Source: Ligustrum vulgare (Eukaryota > Streptophyta > Magnoliopsida > Lamiales > Oleaceae). From it: a stretch of 64,000 nt of DNA. The notes under the pieces are model-generated. The model made no database searches and was not told the origin of the DNA. It worked only from the letters and a program-made list of their open reading frames with translations. The DNA is taken from the NCBI GenBank assembly GCA_963555705.1, contig OY743171.1, positions 14,445,352-14,509,351 on the forward strand, in the 5' to 3' direction. Each line of letters starts with the position of its first letter. The stretch's first letter is position 1. The translations under genes and the position numbers were made by a program. Below, piece by piece: positions 32,232-43,850 of the stretch.

Positions 32232-33868
32232 TTTAGACCAAAATCTAATATGATCTGATATTTTTGAATTGTAGAAAAGAACTTACGGGGCCAGGCTTGA
32301 CTGATTCAAAATTCAAAAATACATTGGGGGCGGGTTTCATCTTTATTTTTTATTTTTTATGATAATAACATTTTGGAGGGAAACTTGGGAGGGAAAACTT
32401 TGAGGACTATCCTCCTTTAATATAGTATTAGATTAGATATTAGATTAGATTAGATAGATATATTAGATTAGATTAGATTTTTCCGTGCTTCGTTCTTCAA
32501 AAATTTCAATTTTAATAAATATTTGTAAAATTTTAATTCTCATACATAATTATTGATCACCTAAAATTGAGGTGCTTGCTTCAGCCCCTATTATATGAAG
32601 ACGCACTTTAAAATTTCAAGTCAACAAAAGAAAGATTAGAGGTCATCATGAGGAATGCGAACAAAGCTAAAGTCTCGACAAGTCTTCCAAGGATGACCTC
32701 CCACTTGAGTCCTCGACAGGTCTTCCACGGATGACCTCCCTCCTGAGACCTCACAGGTCTTCTACGGATGACCTCCGAACTAGGAGGACCTTGAAAATAA
32801 GAAGACCTGGAAGTGCCTTGGAAGACTTAGAAGTCTAAATTAAGGTCTTGGGAAAGTCTAATATTAGGTGTTGAAGTGAAGACCATCATATTGAGCTCAG
32901 AACACGAGATTCAGCTCTCCACCTACCTCAGAAATAGAATATTTATCCAACCCAGCATTAAAGTGTCAAGTGGATCCAAACATGACCTTATAATCTTTCT
33001 ATAATCTTTAACTATGACTTAATACAAATGAAAAATAATATTGTATTACAATAACTAATAAAATTTAACAAACCATATAAACAATTCAAATTATAATAGC
33101 TTATTTGAATAACAAAAGCCAATTTATACATTTAAATAATAAATGACTGTTAATTTCAATAATTTTTATGAGTTATTATTAACTTCAAAGAAAATGCAAA
33201 TTTAATAATTTACTTAATGATATAGCCCGCTTGATGTAATATTATGGATACAATATTGATTTTGTGGAACGTATCAATATAGTAAAATTATACTTTTATT
33301 TACGAAATTAAGTAGTTAAAATAATACTTACACCAATCTCGTGATGTAGTGACATATAGTTTTGGACACTAATTAGAATCAAGCAATCCACAATTTGGTA
33401 CATAATTTTTATCTATTCAAAGGTCAGTGACTGCTCCATTGAGTTCCAACAACAATTTAACTTCTGAATTTCACAACAATGACTTGAGGAGGATAAGAAT
33501 GATTTATAATTATACTTGCAACATAGATTGTTTAAACACATGGTACATCCTCTTTTAGTTTCAGCAGCATACGCACTACATAAAAACCACAAAAAAAGAA
33601 AAAAGGACAGAGTTTTCAAGTAAAGAAATCAAATCGAGAGTGATACTCTTTAATGATTAAGATTTCAACATTGGTCTAGTATACTTGCAAACTGAACCAC
33701 TCGTGGAATTTCTTCATTTCATTGTATTCGAATAGATAGTTAGATGAACCAATCACTTTTTAATTTTCTCCTCTTGGGCTTAGATAATAAGATATTAGGG
33801 CTAAAAAGATTAGGATCATAGGACGTATGATTTTCCACAAGTGAATTGATCGTAGTTTCAAATTCCCT
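32232..33868. other. Repeat-rich region without recognised gene
   Basis: Holds (TTAGA)n-type units at about 32425-32482, imperfect ~40-bp tandem units around GGTCTTCCACGGATGACCTCC (about 32640-32790), and the first of three diverged copies of a dispersed repeat (about 33010-33290). A cysteine-rich frame at 33413-33619 lacks an ATG and was not called. Confidence 0.5.
33010..33290. repeat. Diverged dispersed repeat, copy 1
   Basis: Shares words such as ATGACTGTTAATTTCA, TTTTTATGAGTTATTATTAA, GATGTAATATTAT and AGACATCAATATA-like ends with 36190-36480 and 46280-46440. Possibly remnants of one old LTR family. Confidence 0.7.
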
Positions 33869-34790
33869 CTAACATTTGGTTATCCTTTCTCTAAATCTCT
33901 TCATAGCAACTTCACTACTGTTTTCCAATGTGGCCTTGTACACTGTTCCATAAGTGCTTTTGCCCATAATCTCTGCAGTGGCACACAAAAGATCATCTGC
34001 AGTGAAAATCATAGGGCCATCAAAATGCACAAGCTTCCCTCGTGACAAACACCTACAAAGATTTAATAGCTTTAGTTACTATATTCATGATTTCAAATGC
34101 CTAAAGCTTCGAGGATTAGTGACCAAATAAAGATTGTAATTAAACTAAAATCTCCAAGTTTGTTAACCTAAGCATCACCTCTACACCAGGTGATGATCTT
34201 AACAACGTTCTTCAAAAAGAACAATGATTGCATGAATTTGAAAAAACTAAAGTTCTGAGGCTACATTAAGAAACTGTTTTTACTTTTCTCTCGGACTGTA
34301 AATTTAATCATCCACAGCTAACTAAAGAGAATTCAAAGATACATGTTAAATAACTTGAGTAACAAATGCACAACGGTACGCAAATATTATTAGGAAAGAA
34401 GACAATGTGCTCCATAACGAGTAAAGAGTACACATGCTTTCACCTGATCATAGTTGAGTTTTCATAGTTATCCAAAGCAGCAATTGTCCCAATAGGTCGA
34501 CTACAAAAGTACACTAAAGAATGTTTCTCCACTTTCTTCAACTTCACCGACAGTTAGTAGAATAACCTTTTCACCCCGACCCGAGGCGGCCTGACCACCT
34601 TGAGCTTTTTTGCCGCAGCTCTTTTCCTTACCAAGCAGCAGAGCAAAATGTAACAAAGCATAAGTAAAATTATTAGGAGAGCCCTTGCTATAATGTGAAT
34701 AATGTCTTTAGTACTTAGTTTTCGGCATTGCTTCTTCAATGCTTTCGTTGTTGCTGGGAGAGCTTTCGAGGGTGAAAACATAAAACGTAC
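33869..34790 (-). pseudogene. Receptor-like kinase pseudogene (IMK2/MRLK-like fragment)
   Basis: The - strand carries a juxtamembrane/transmembrane part (34790-34554: [20 protein letters not shown], then [17 protein letters not shown]) and, about 500 bp on, the start of the kinase domain (34045-33869: [40 protein letters not shown]). This pair is diagnostic of plant LRR receptor-like kinases of the IMK2/MRLK type. Lesions: a frame change in an A-run (GCAAAAAAGCTC) inside the Gly-rich linker, an unrelated insert of about 480 bp after the VEESGE-like segment, and a stop (TAG) just after RFRERITKC, after which kinase sequence is lost. The LRR ectodomain is absent. Not functional. Confidence 0.88.
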
Positions 34791-36189
34791 TTCAATATAT
34801 AGATAAAGATTACAATTTCGACTTAAGCCTAAATTTGCTCAATAAATTCTATATTCGCCACCAAGGTGTTTGAACAAAAAAACAATTCAAAATTTTGAAG
34901 CTTCATATTATGCAAACAAAAATTATATTATATTAGTAAAAGGGAATAACCAAACAGAAAAACATCCGTAAAAAACTATGTTTTTCAGTAAATTCCCAAA
35001 TATAGAACCGAAGACGGATTAACCAAATCTGCAGGACTTATCCAAAAAACCCATGACCCTGCTTTTGGAAATTCCATAAATCAAGTATTTACATCTCAAC
35101 ATAAATTTTTTTTTAAAAAAAACATCAATCTGCTTAGGCCATTAATATTGCATTGCCTTCCTTAAATCTCATTTTTGTCTCCTCTACCATCTTAGTGCTC
35201 TACTAACACATATTGGTGCCCCTGCCTAAAATCACAAAAAACCAATAGCTCAATTCCAGAGACCCTAATGCAAAAAACAAAAGATATATGAAGAAAAATA
35301 CAGGAAATTACATTTACAAGGGTGTATCTTGGAGCTTTGCCATTCAAATTGCTAACAATTTTCTGATCTGAAAATTCAAGGGGCCTTCCAGAAAATATTT
35401 TGATTTTGAATGGGAAAAGTGAAGATTCACAACCGAAGGAGAAACCTCAAATTAATTATTCGACACTGTCCCCTCCAAATCTAATGTCTTTCGCTGCATA
35501 ATTTCTGCTCCAACCCAACCTACTACCAATCTTCATAAAACCCACCAAACGACAGCATTTGCAAGCATCAAATACGCATTTATTCTGTTGATGTTAAATT
35601 AACGAAACTACCTGGAAGGGAAATTATCTGTTGGCTGCTATTTCTTGCAACCATGCACAGACAAGTAGGAAATGGGATTCTATATAAATCAAAATACCAG
35701 TTGTAAAGAATTGCTAATGCTTTTAGAGATTTATTTATATCAAAGAACCCTACTATGCTCTAAATAGTAGAAAAACATGTTTAATAGAGTTTAATCAGAA
35801 TCATGTTATTAAAGATGAAAAAAACATGCCATCTATTCAAACTGTTTAAGCCTCGCTTCAACCACATGTTTTTCCTTTCAAACTCCATCGAGATCAACAC
35901 CTATAAGCTACAATAAGATAACTATAAGGACAGCTAATGCATGCTAAATTAGGATAGCAATGCTACTAAAAAGGCAACAAATTGTATGGCGTTTTACATA
36001 AACAGTGTCTTACTTTGACTTGGTCCTGAATCACTTCTTTTTCACCCAATGCATCCTAAATTATTGCGCTCTCAGCGGTATTTTCAAATACATTGTCCCT
36101 TGTCCCTTCAAGTTGTTTAATTTTCCTTAGGACTTGCTTCTCTTTTCTTCACTGACGATAATTATGTAAAACTTTAATGCTTATATATA
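34791..36189. other. AT-rich intergenic region, nothing recognised
   Basis: No ORF above 60 codons, no clear TIR, LTR or RNA gene seen. Confidence 0.5.
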
Positions 36190-36480
36190 ATTAACACAAA
36201 TTCAAAATTCATGAAAAATAATATTGTGCCACAATAACAATTAAAATTTAATAAATAATATATCTAATTCAAATTATGATAGTTTCTTTGAATAGTAAGT
36301 CAATTTATATATTTAAGTAATACATGACTGTTAATTTCAGTAATTTTTATGAACTATTATTAATTTCAAAGAAAATAAAAATGTAGTAGTTTATTTAATG
36401 GTATATCAGGTTGGATGTAATATTATAGTACACTATTAATTTTGTAGAAGACATCAATATATTTCTTCCGATTTCTGCAT
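36190..36480. repeat. Diverged dispersed repeat, copy 2
   Basis: About 75-80% similar by eye to 33010-33290 (AAAAATAATATTGT, ATGACTGTTAATTTCAGTAA, GATGTAATATTATAG). It lies just upstream of an LTR-like end and primer site. Confidence 0.7.
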
Positions 36481-36604
36481 TCTCCGCTCGTATTTAAGTT
36501 CTTCCACTTTTCATTCAAAAATATCAATCACAATAATTACACATTCGTGCTTAAATATATTCTATCTTTCACAATTCCTAATTCATATTCTTGAAACTTA
36601 TAAC

Positions 36605-36932
36605 TGTAAGGGAATTGCAACATCTAAATAATGCAACAAGTTGATAAAAATCAACATTATAGTTGATTAAATTATTAGCAACTTGTCCGTGTAATTTACC
36701 TATAAACAGCAATGTATTGTAAACAAAAAGGAGAAGAGAGTTCCCCAAGAAAATTCTCTCAAATTACTTGTACTTTTTCACATTTTCTTCTCATATATAT
36801 AAGAGAAAAATCAATTAAGGTCGGACCGCGAGTATGGCCCTATCGCGTGTTCAAGTTTCTTTACATTTACCTCTTTACTTTTTTCATTTAAGTTGACTAA
36901 AAGAATGTCACGTTTTCAAGTAATTTTTTGAC
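36605..36932 (+). repeat. Probable LTR of an older, partly lost Gypsy element
   Basis: Begins TGTAAGGGAATTGC and ends TTGACATCA, followed at once by GCATTTTGGCGCTAGAAGGA, a TGGCGC-type primer site typical of plant Gypsy elements. TATATATAAG near 36793 may be the TATA box. No second LTR copy was found in the window, so limits are tentative. Host element of the Copia at 38298-43845. Confidence 0.55.
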
Positions 36933-38292
36933 ATCAGCATTTTGGCGCTAGAAGGAGGGCTCCCCCTAAGAAACGAGGTTCTCCATTATCCAGTACAAGA
37001 AAAGAATTCCTCATTTTTTTACGACAGGTCCTGACCAAAATCTGCCCTTCTCAATAATATTGTTTTCTTCACAAATTTTTCAAGGCTCATGCTACTATTC
37101 TTCAATATATATACAGAAGTTAGGCCTTCGGCAGTGGAGCAATCTCTCAGAAAATTAAGTATGTTATGACTTGGTAAAAATGATGAGCAAAAAATGTAGT
37201 GGGAAATTTTGGAAGCAAAAATCGTAAGATGGGTTCATTGGTTATGCAGATTGTGGTGAAACTTTTGAAAGTGGTGTGTGCGCTACCAAATTCTTTATTG
37301 TGGAAATTTTTGGAGCGGATGTTTTTTAAAAGTCACAGCAAACAATGTAACAACGTTACTTAGTCTTACAAAAACTTCATCAAATCCCGATTTGGAAGGC
37401 TCGATGTCTTGGAATAAAAGACACAATGATCAGAAATAGTATCTTCCTTACTGAGCAAATGCACATGGTTTTCTAAGCAAAGTTTGGCTGTTAGCAATAC
37501 AACATTTTACTGGGCCTAACTGTTGGATTAACCCATTAATATATGTTAATGGAAAACCGTGTGAATGATGGCCCAAAAAGTTTGAAAGAAATTTATAATA
37601 TTGGTCACCATATCCATGAATTTGCTCACGTTGCTTCTGGATATCGTAAAGTTCTCGAGGAAAACCGCAAGCTCTATAATATTATAGTCCAGGATCTAAA
37701 GGTAAAAATTAAAGTTTACTGACATATAAGACCATTCCTTCCAGGGCAATCGAATTACTTCAGCACTGTGGATCACATTGAAAAAGGAAATATTACAATA
37801 AGTACTCCAGCAAAGATCCTTCACTGGTAACAAAGTATTTAGTCCTTCTGCTGCTCAAGAGGAGGTATTTCAAATTCGACTCATGGCAACATCAATTTAT
37901 TACAGCCAAAATGCTTTCAAATTCAACCCGGTGAAAGAGACTCACATACAGATCGGAGCAAGAAAAAATCCCAGTTTGGACAAATTGCAGTTCAACCCAT
38001 TTCTGGTCCAATTTACATTTATCGGTTCACTTCGTTTGGCCATACTCACTTCGGCGACAAAAATTCACTTTGGTGGCAATGTTCATTTCGGTTCAGCCAT
38101 GATTTTCTTCTTCCATTTCATCAGTCCCAGTTCGGTTGTTGCAGTTCAGCTCAACCTCCCTCCATCAAGGCAGCTTATTTCGATCTGCTCATCTCGGTAG
38201 AAAAAAAAAAAAAAAAAACAACTTCGAGCTCTATAGTTGAGATTAAAAACTCCTTCAAAATAGAGGTCAGTCCACTAAAAATTTCAAGTTAA
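36933..38292 (+). other. Internal remnant of older Gypsy-like element, left part
   Basis: After the primer site, sequence rich in CAGTTC/TTCGGTTCA words with no intact gag or pol frame. Its style matches 43851-46200 on the other side of the inserted Copia (CAGTTCAACC, AGCTCAACC, TTCGGTG), suggesting one interrupted element. The ORF at 37883-38200 (105 codons) has no recognisable domain. Confidence 0.45.
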
Positions 38293-38297
38293 ATTCA

Positions 38298-38899
38298 TGT
38301 TCGGAATTTCGCGTCCCAATATTTTTGATCATCGCGGATAATATAAAGAAATGATCAAGAAAACACAACAATAACGAAGAACACAATCTTGGTGACCCAA
38401 TTCAGTGCCAATCGCAACTACATCTGGGGGGCTCCGGATCGAACCCGTTCCACTAGCCAAATTCCAATGAAAGTTCTTTACAAGATTCCCGCACACGAAC
38501 CGTGCGCCAATTCCTTCACGAGGAATTACCAAATCACAACCCCTATTCTCTACAATATCACCGCACCATCATACTACACGATAGCACTTCTTGTTGGCCT
38601 ATACAAGGACTCAATTATGCCACAAAGTATTTTTTCTACATGATGCAAGAACTTGGGTGGATTTCACAAGAGAGGAGAGGGAGAGGGCTAATCTATTCTA
38701 TTTCATTCCATTCTACCAAATGAATCCAAGTTAAGAATATATTAATTCTCAACTCAATCCTAACCATATGATCTTGATCAATGGTCCACAATAAAAGCAT
38801 ACTAACACTAATTGCACCTTTAAGTCCTCCAACTTTAAGTTTGTTGCTAATTAGGCCCTCCAAGTATGAATTGTTCAATTTGGGGATCACATATTAATA
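38298..38899 (-). repeat. 3' LTR of TA...CA Copia
   Basis: 602 bp, copy of 43244-43845. The internal sequence that follows on + (ACTTCACCTTGATCTCC) complements a purine-rich AAGGTGAAG tract. Confidence 0.9.
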
Positions 38900-41083
38900 A
38901 ACTTCACCTTGATCTCCAAATTGCAATCTCTAACTCTCTTGATTGCTATAGGCTAAGTGGGTGAGCTCGATCATCATCATCATCGCCCGATACCTGCAAA
39001 TGAAAGTAAATGAAATTAGTCACAACTCAACGTAGAATCCAATAAAATTGGACTTCACCACTTTTAACCAATGTTCAAGAGTACAACAATCAAACCACAA
39101 ACTTCAAACTTGCGCATCCACCGTTCCTTCTGAAGAAATCAGAATCCGACCCTTCTCAACGACTAACACCGCGCCAAACACTATACAGTAGTACTATCAA
39201 TCTAGCCTTCACTATGGCCCAGATTATACTACAAATGATTATACATGGCTGCAAGAATCGCTAAAACAGAGAGGGAAATATGAACAAAAACGTGCGCGTT
39301 GTGTCTAAAATGAACTCTTGAATTTTACCATGTCATGACTCTAGTACCATATCTGAGGAAATGTGATAATAACATTTATTCAGGATTTACAACACCATGT
39401 GACACCTCAAGTAAAATGCAACATATAATCTCTATGTATAGTGCAACCGTTAAAAAACTGGATTTTTCCAAAAAATATATATATCATGCTAACAGTTAAA
39501 GTATATAATCATATCACCAATAAAACCACAATGTTTAAAGAAGACCATTAAATATCAAAGATCATTTAATGAATCATATGATGTCAATATACTTAAACTC
39601 AATCATGAATATAGAACTATGTGCAAAAAACATGTGATTTGCAACTCACATAATCATCACTCAAGATGAAACACATAAGAGGAAAATCATCATCCAATTA
39701 CCTATATCCCCAACATAATATACATATATAAATCCTCACACTATCACATTATGTATATACACATAAGACTCATCACAATATCCCCTCAAATCCAACGTAC
39801 ACATTTCAATACTTTCCATTTATAAGTATCAACAATGAACCAATCAAGAGCAATATCATCAATTTATAATAACATGAATTGAATCAAATCATATATACCA
39901 CAACCAGGTAACATTTAAGTCATACTAGAACATTTCAAGATAAAACACACATGCACAAGTTTTTATTATCACCAAAAACCAAGAGGTTGAAACATAAAAG
40001 AACTTTTATAAAAATGTAATTCCACATAAGGTTGTTTAAGTTTTCATGACCAACTAAACTACCAACAAAAGTTTTCATATAACCTTCACCTCAGTCTATG
40101 TGTGTACCCCTTTATCCAGTCTAGTACTCTAACAAAGGTCATTCCTAGTGGTATATCTCCTTTTGATTCAAAACAAGAGAATACATCTCTATCCATTGCT
40201 CCATCCACTCTATCGATTGTTCATTCTCATAGAGTCTCATCACTCTATCACACTAGTCAACAACTAGTCATCCTCATAGAGTCTCATCTCTCTATCACAC
40301 TAGTCAACAACTAGTCAACCCAAAAATAGGTTATAACGGGTGTAACTATATCATTCTATTACCACTCTCTTTTAATCTTCAGGACGCTGAATATTGGAGT
40401 CTTCACCTCACTCTGAGTACCCTAGGCCTAGGGATAGTACTATCACTATAACCAACTCCACCTGCAACTGATAACTAGCATTGCCTTGCTGTTTTTCTCT
40501 CAATTGCACCAAAAAACCATGTTCTGAACATGACACATCAGCCTCATTAACCGTGACCACACTACTCCATGATCTAACCACCCTTTTGGCTTCTACACGA
40601 TAACCTATAATCATCAATCCTCCGGAGGACATCCTAGAAACATATATCTAGCCATAGGTTCAACATTTCCCCCCATTCTCAAATGGTGAAAATATAATCA
40701 CTGCCAAAAGTCTACAGCATAAAATGATCAACACATTTATTATGCAATCTATCATGAGTAGTATCACAAACCTGAAGAAAAAGAAACACGGCGTTGCTTA
40801 CCAAGCACACGACGATCACATAAAAGCAAATCCGACATATAGTCATTTCCAAGCACACTTTTATGAAACATACTACACACACAATGACCACATAAATGCA
40901 TATAAGACATACAGTCTACACATAACCCGCATTTATCACATCAAGGTACATAAGACCCACGGTCTCCTACAACAGCACCTATGTCATCAAGAAGCTTCTT
41001 ATCATTCATCCGTGCACCCGTAGTGTGCAACTCATACAAGTCATTTGTGTTGGTAAACGAAACAGAGGAATCAACACCTCTAA
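38900..41083 (-). other. Decayed internal region of TA...CA Copia
   Basis: Low-complexity AT-rich sequence with CACATA/ATCATA words and a short tandem repeat at about 40219-40318 (TCATAGAGTCTCAT...CTATCACACTAGTCAACAAC, two units). The - strand ORF 40632-40408 (SSGGLMIIGYRVEAKRVV) has no domain I can name. Confidence 0.45.
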
Positions 41084-41539
41084 TCACATAAACAGTGGTA
41101 ACACATACACATCTCTTGTAACTCTCTTACACTTTACAAGAACACCGTTAATAATTTTCATGAGCCCATGCTCAATTTTAAGAGTTAGCCCCATCTTTTC
41201 TAATTGACCCACATATATCAAATTCATATTCATCTCATGAATATATCTAACTCCACCAAAAATGAGCACACAGCCCCCATCAAATTTAACAGAAATATCA
41301 CCTATCCCAACACTCTTGCATGCAATATCATTACACAACACAACGTGATCAAAGTCATGTTCATGCAAATTGTTGAACAAATCAATATGGGATGCAACAT
41401 GAAAAATATGTACTAAATCAAGTAGCCATTCATGCATATGAAATTTCACAATTAAATTTATATCACAGGAGTCAACAGGATTTAATAACACATAATCCTC
41501 ATTCGGGTCCAAATTAGAACAAGATACCACATACTCCAC
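41084..41539 (-). pseudogene. Decayed Copia protease/pre-integrase fragment
   Basis: Reads DIACKSVGIGDISVKFDGG, RYIHEMNMNLIYVGQLEKMG and MKIINGVLVKCKRVTRDVYV, matching the order C-x-V-x-G-I-G, V-R-x-x-P-x-x-x-x-N-L-I-S, G-x-x-x-x-x-G of Copia protease to pre-integrase regions. The expected D-S-G catalytic triplet upstream reads DLV, so the protease is dead. The frame stops with no integrase following. Confidence 0.75.
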
Positions 41540-41949
41540 ATCTCTCTCTCTATCTATCTGTTCATGCTTCTCTTTATAACAATCTTATAAAGTGACCAAA
41601 AACAACAACAAATAAGTCAAGAACTCTCTCCCAAATCTCACTACTATTTCTAGTCAAGATTAAATACCATTGGATACCCAAACTTGGAGAGAGACACTTA
41701 TTTCACGTTTGATATAGCATTAGACCCACATATGTGGCTAGTAACTTATTTAAATGGAAACTTGTATCTAGTCTAGTTATTTATTACCACTGATCCGATC
41801 AATAGAAATAACATATCAATTAGAAACACTAACCTCGTCACTCCATTTAGTGACATATTTAAATGGAAACTTGTATCTAATGTAGTTATCAACCACCATT
41901 GATCGTACCAACTAGAAACACTAACCTCGTCACTACCTATCTAATCCAA

Positions 41950-43229
41950 TCAAACAATTAATAGGTCCAAGAAGCAACAATAACAGATCAATATCGAACA
42001 CAACTCAGTAAAACAAGTTGCTACAGGCAAGGTGACTATTTTCAAAAAAATAATTAACCTAAACAGATTGCTACCAACAAGGTAAAGCAATAAAAAAAGA
42101 TTAAAGTTTAGGCATATCACCGAGCGAACAATGCGTGTTTGTATTATGCGTTTGAAATCTTGCAAAACTAACTTCGGAAATGGACTCAGCAGAACCTGCT
42201 CATCAAATTGTCCAAAAAATGTCACCGGAGCCTCGCCGGACCGCCGCCGGACCACCACCGGCCGCCCCTGCTCCGCCACCGGAATTCTGCCAAAATTTTC
42301 AAGAAAATAGTTGGAGATTCTCCTCGTCCTCGCGATCTCAGCGGTGGTGGCCGTTTTTTATTTGGAGTCTCCGTTTGGCCGGAATCATGTTTTAAGTCTC
42401 GGCCAGTTTTTCTTCTCCGGCCAAAACAGACTGCCGCCGCCTGGATACTCTGCCATCTTTGCTTCCACGGTTAGTCCTCTTCTCCTTTGCCACACGAACC
42501 CAAAACCGGTGTCCGTTTTCTTACCGGAGTCTTCATTTTTCCAGAATCAAGTTTTGAAGTTCCAGTGGAACTTCAATTTTTTCGGTCAGATCGCCATTTT
42601 TCAGCTGCCGGTTGCTGCCCAGATTTCAGTCGAATGACCTCCTCCACTGTGTGGTCCTGCTGGTGGTATTATTTCTCCGGTTGGTTGGCCGGAATTCGAA
42701 GTTTTAAAATGGCCGGAAACTTGAATTTTTCATTCCCAGCCGAGACTTCTTGATTTCTTGGTCGGCACTTTCTACCTCCAACGGCACACAATTTTCCAGT
42801 CAGTACTTCTTGGAATTTTTTGTTCACTTCATGGGTAGTTGCATTCCCTTTTAGGCAATATTTTGATTTTGGCCAACTTCTGCACTCTCCCGTTTTTAAC
42901 CGGCCAACTTCTTCTTCCTTCTTGATTGCTGGTCAGATTTCAGTCTGCCACTGTGAGCACCGCTACCGGATTCTGCCAGTCCACTTTCAGATCAGTGGCA
43001 TCTCCTTCCAGTCGGTGACTAATTTTCTTGGTTCCAATTTTTCCTTTTTCTTGTTCCGGTCAGTCCTTCCTTCGGTACGTGCCTTCTTCCGGTTGGTTTT
43101 GACATTTTGTACTTCACGGCTGTGGCTTTCTTCCCAAATTTCTTGATTCCCAATAATTCTTGAATTCACCGATTTTTTTAATTCCTTTTCCAATCACAAA
43201 GTCCAACAAGCCTTTGATCATCACGCAAG
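41950..43229 (-). other. Long leader region of TA...CA Copia
   Basis: Between the primer site and the first coding-like part lies a 1.3-kb leader rich in CCGG and GGCCGGAA words, far more GC-rich than the rest. Several + strand ORFs of 70-108 codons here (42180-43146) are Pro/Ser/Phe-rich shadows in antisense and not called. A - strand frame 42279-41950 starts in the leader but has no domain. Confidence 0.5.
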
Positions 43230-43241
43230 GCTCTGATACCA
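43230..43241 (-). promoter_or_regulatory. Primer binding site of TA...CA Copia
   Basis: Exact TGGTATCAGAGC on the - strand, 2 bp from the LTR boundary. Confidence 0.92.
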
Positions 43242-43243
43242 GT

Positions 43244-43845
43244 TGTTCGGAATTTCGCGTCCCAATATTTGTGATCATCGCGGATAATATAAAGAAATGA
43301 TCAAAAAAACACAACAATAACGAAGAACACAATCTTGGTGACCCAATTCAGTGCCAATCGCACCTACATCTGGGGGGCTCCGGATCGAACCCGTTCCACT
43401 AGTCAAATTCCAATGAAAGTTCTTTACAAGATTCCCGCACACAAACCGTGCGCCAATTCCTTCACGAGGAATTACCAAATCACAACCCCTATTCTCTACA
43501 ATATCACCGCACCATCATACTACACAATAGCACTTCTTGTTGGCCTATACAAGGACTCAATTATGCCACAAAGTATTTTTTCTACATGATGCAAGAACTT
43601 GGGTGGATTTCACAAGAGAGGAGAGGGAGAGGGCTAATCTATTCTATTTCATTCCATTCTACCAAATGAATCCAAGTTAAGAATATATTAATTCTCAACT
43701 CAATCCTAACCATAGGATCTTGATCAATAGTTCACAATAAAAGCATACTAACACTAATTGCACCTTTAAGTCCTCCAACTTTAAGTTTGTTGCTAATTAG
43801 GCCCTCCAAGTATAAATTGTTCAATTTGGGGATCACATATTAATA
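43244..43845 (-). repeat. 5' LTR of TA...CA Copia
   Basis: 602 bp; ends fixed by the ATTCA target duplication on the outer side and the primer site on the inner side. Confidence 0.9.
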
Positions 43846-43850
43846 ATTCA

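Larger units (their letters stand above)
38298..43845 (-). mobile_element. Copia-derived LTR retrotransposon with non-canonical TA...CA LTR ends
   Basis: Two 602-bp LTRs (38298-38899, 43244-43845) with about 10 differences (1.7%). The target duplication ATTCA is at 38293-38297 and 43846-43850. On + the LTR reads TGTTCGG...TTAATA, so in element (-) orientation it starts TATTAATATG and ends CCGAACA. The primer site TGGTATCAGAGC (43241-43230) follows the 5' LTR by 2 bp, which fixes the orientation. Of the coding region only a decayed Copia protease/pre-integrase piece is recognised; no reverse transcriptase. It is inserted in an older Gypsy-like remnant. Confidence 0.88.

Noticed and set aside
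33413..33619. Cysteine-rich, secreted-looking - strand ORF (signal-like KTLSFFLFLWFLCSAYA followed by many Cys)
   Set aside because: The frame starts at TTG, not ATG, it lies in repeat-derived AT-rich sequence, and no known defensin-type spacing fits.
38329..38723. Duplicate ORFs here and at 43275-43669
   Set aside because: Both sets lie in the two LTRs of the TA...CA Copia.
42180..43146. A cluster of + strand ORFs of 70-108 codons, Pro/Arg/Phe-rich
   Set aside because: They overlap in different frames across the antisense of the Copia leader, with no domain.
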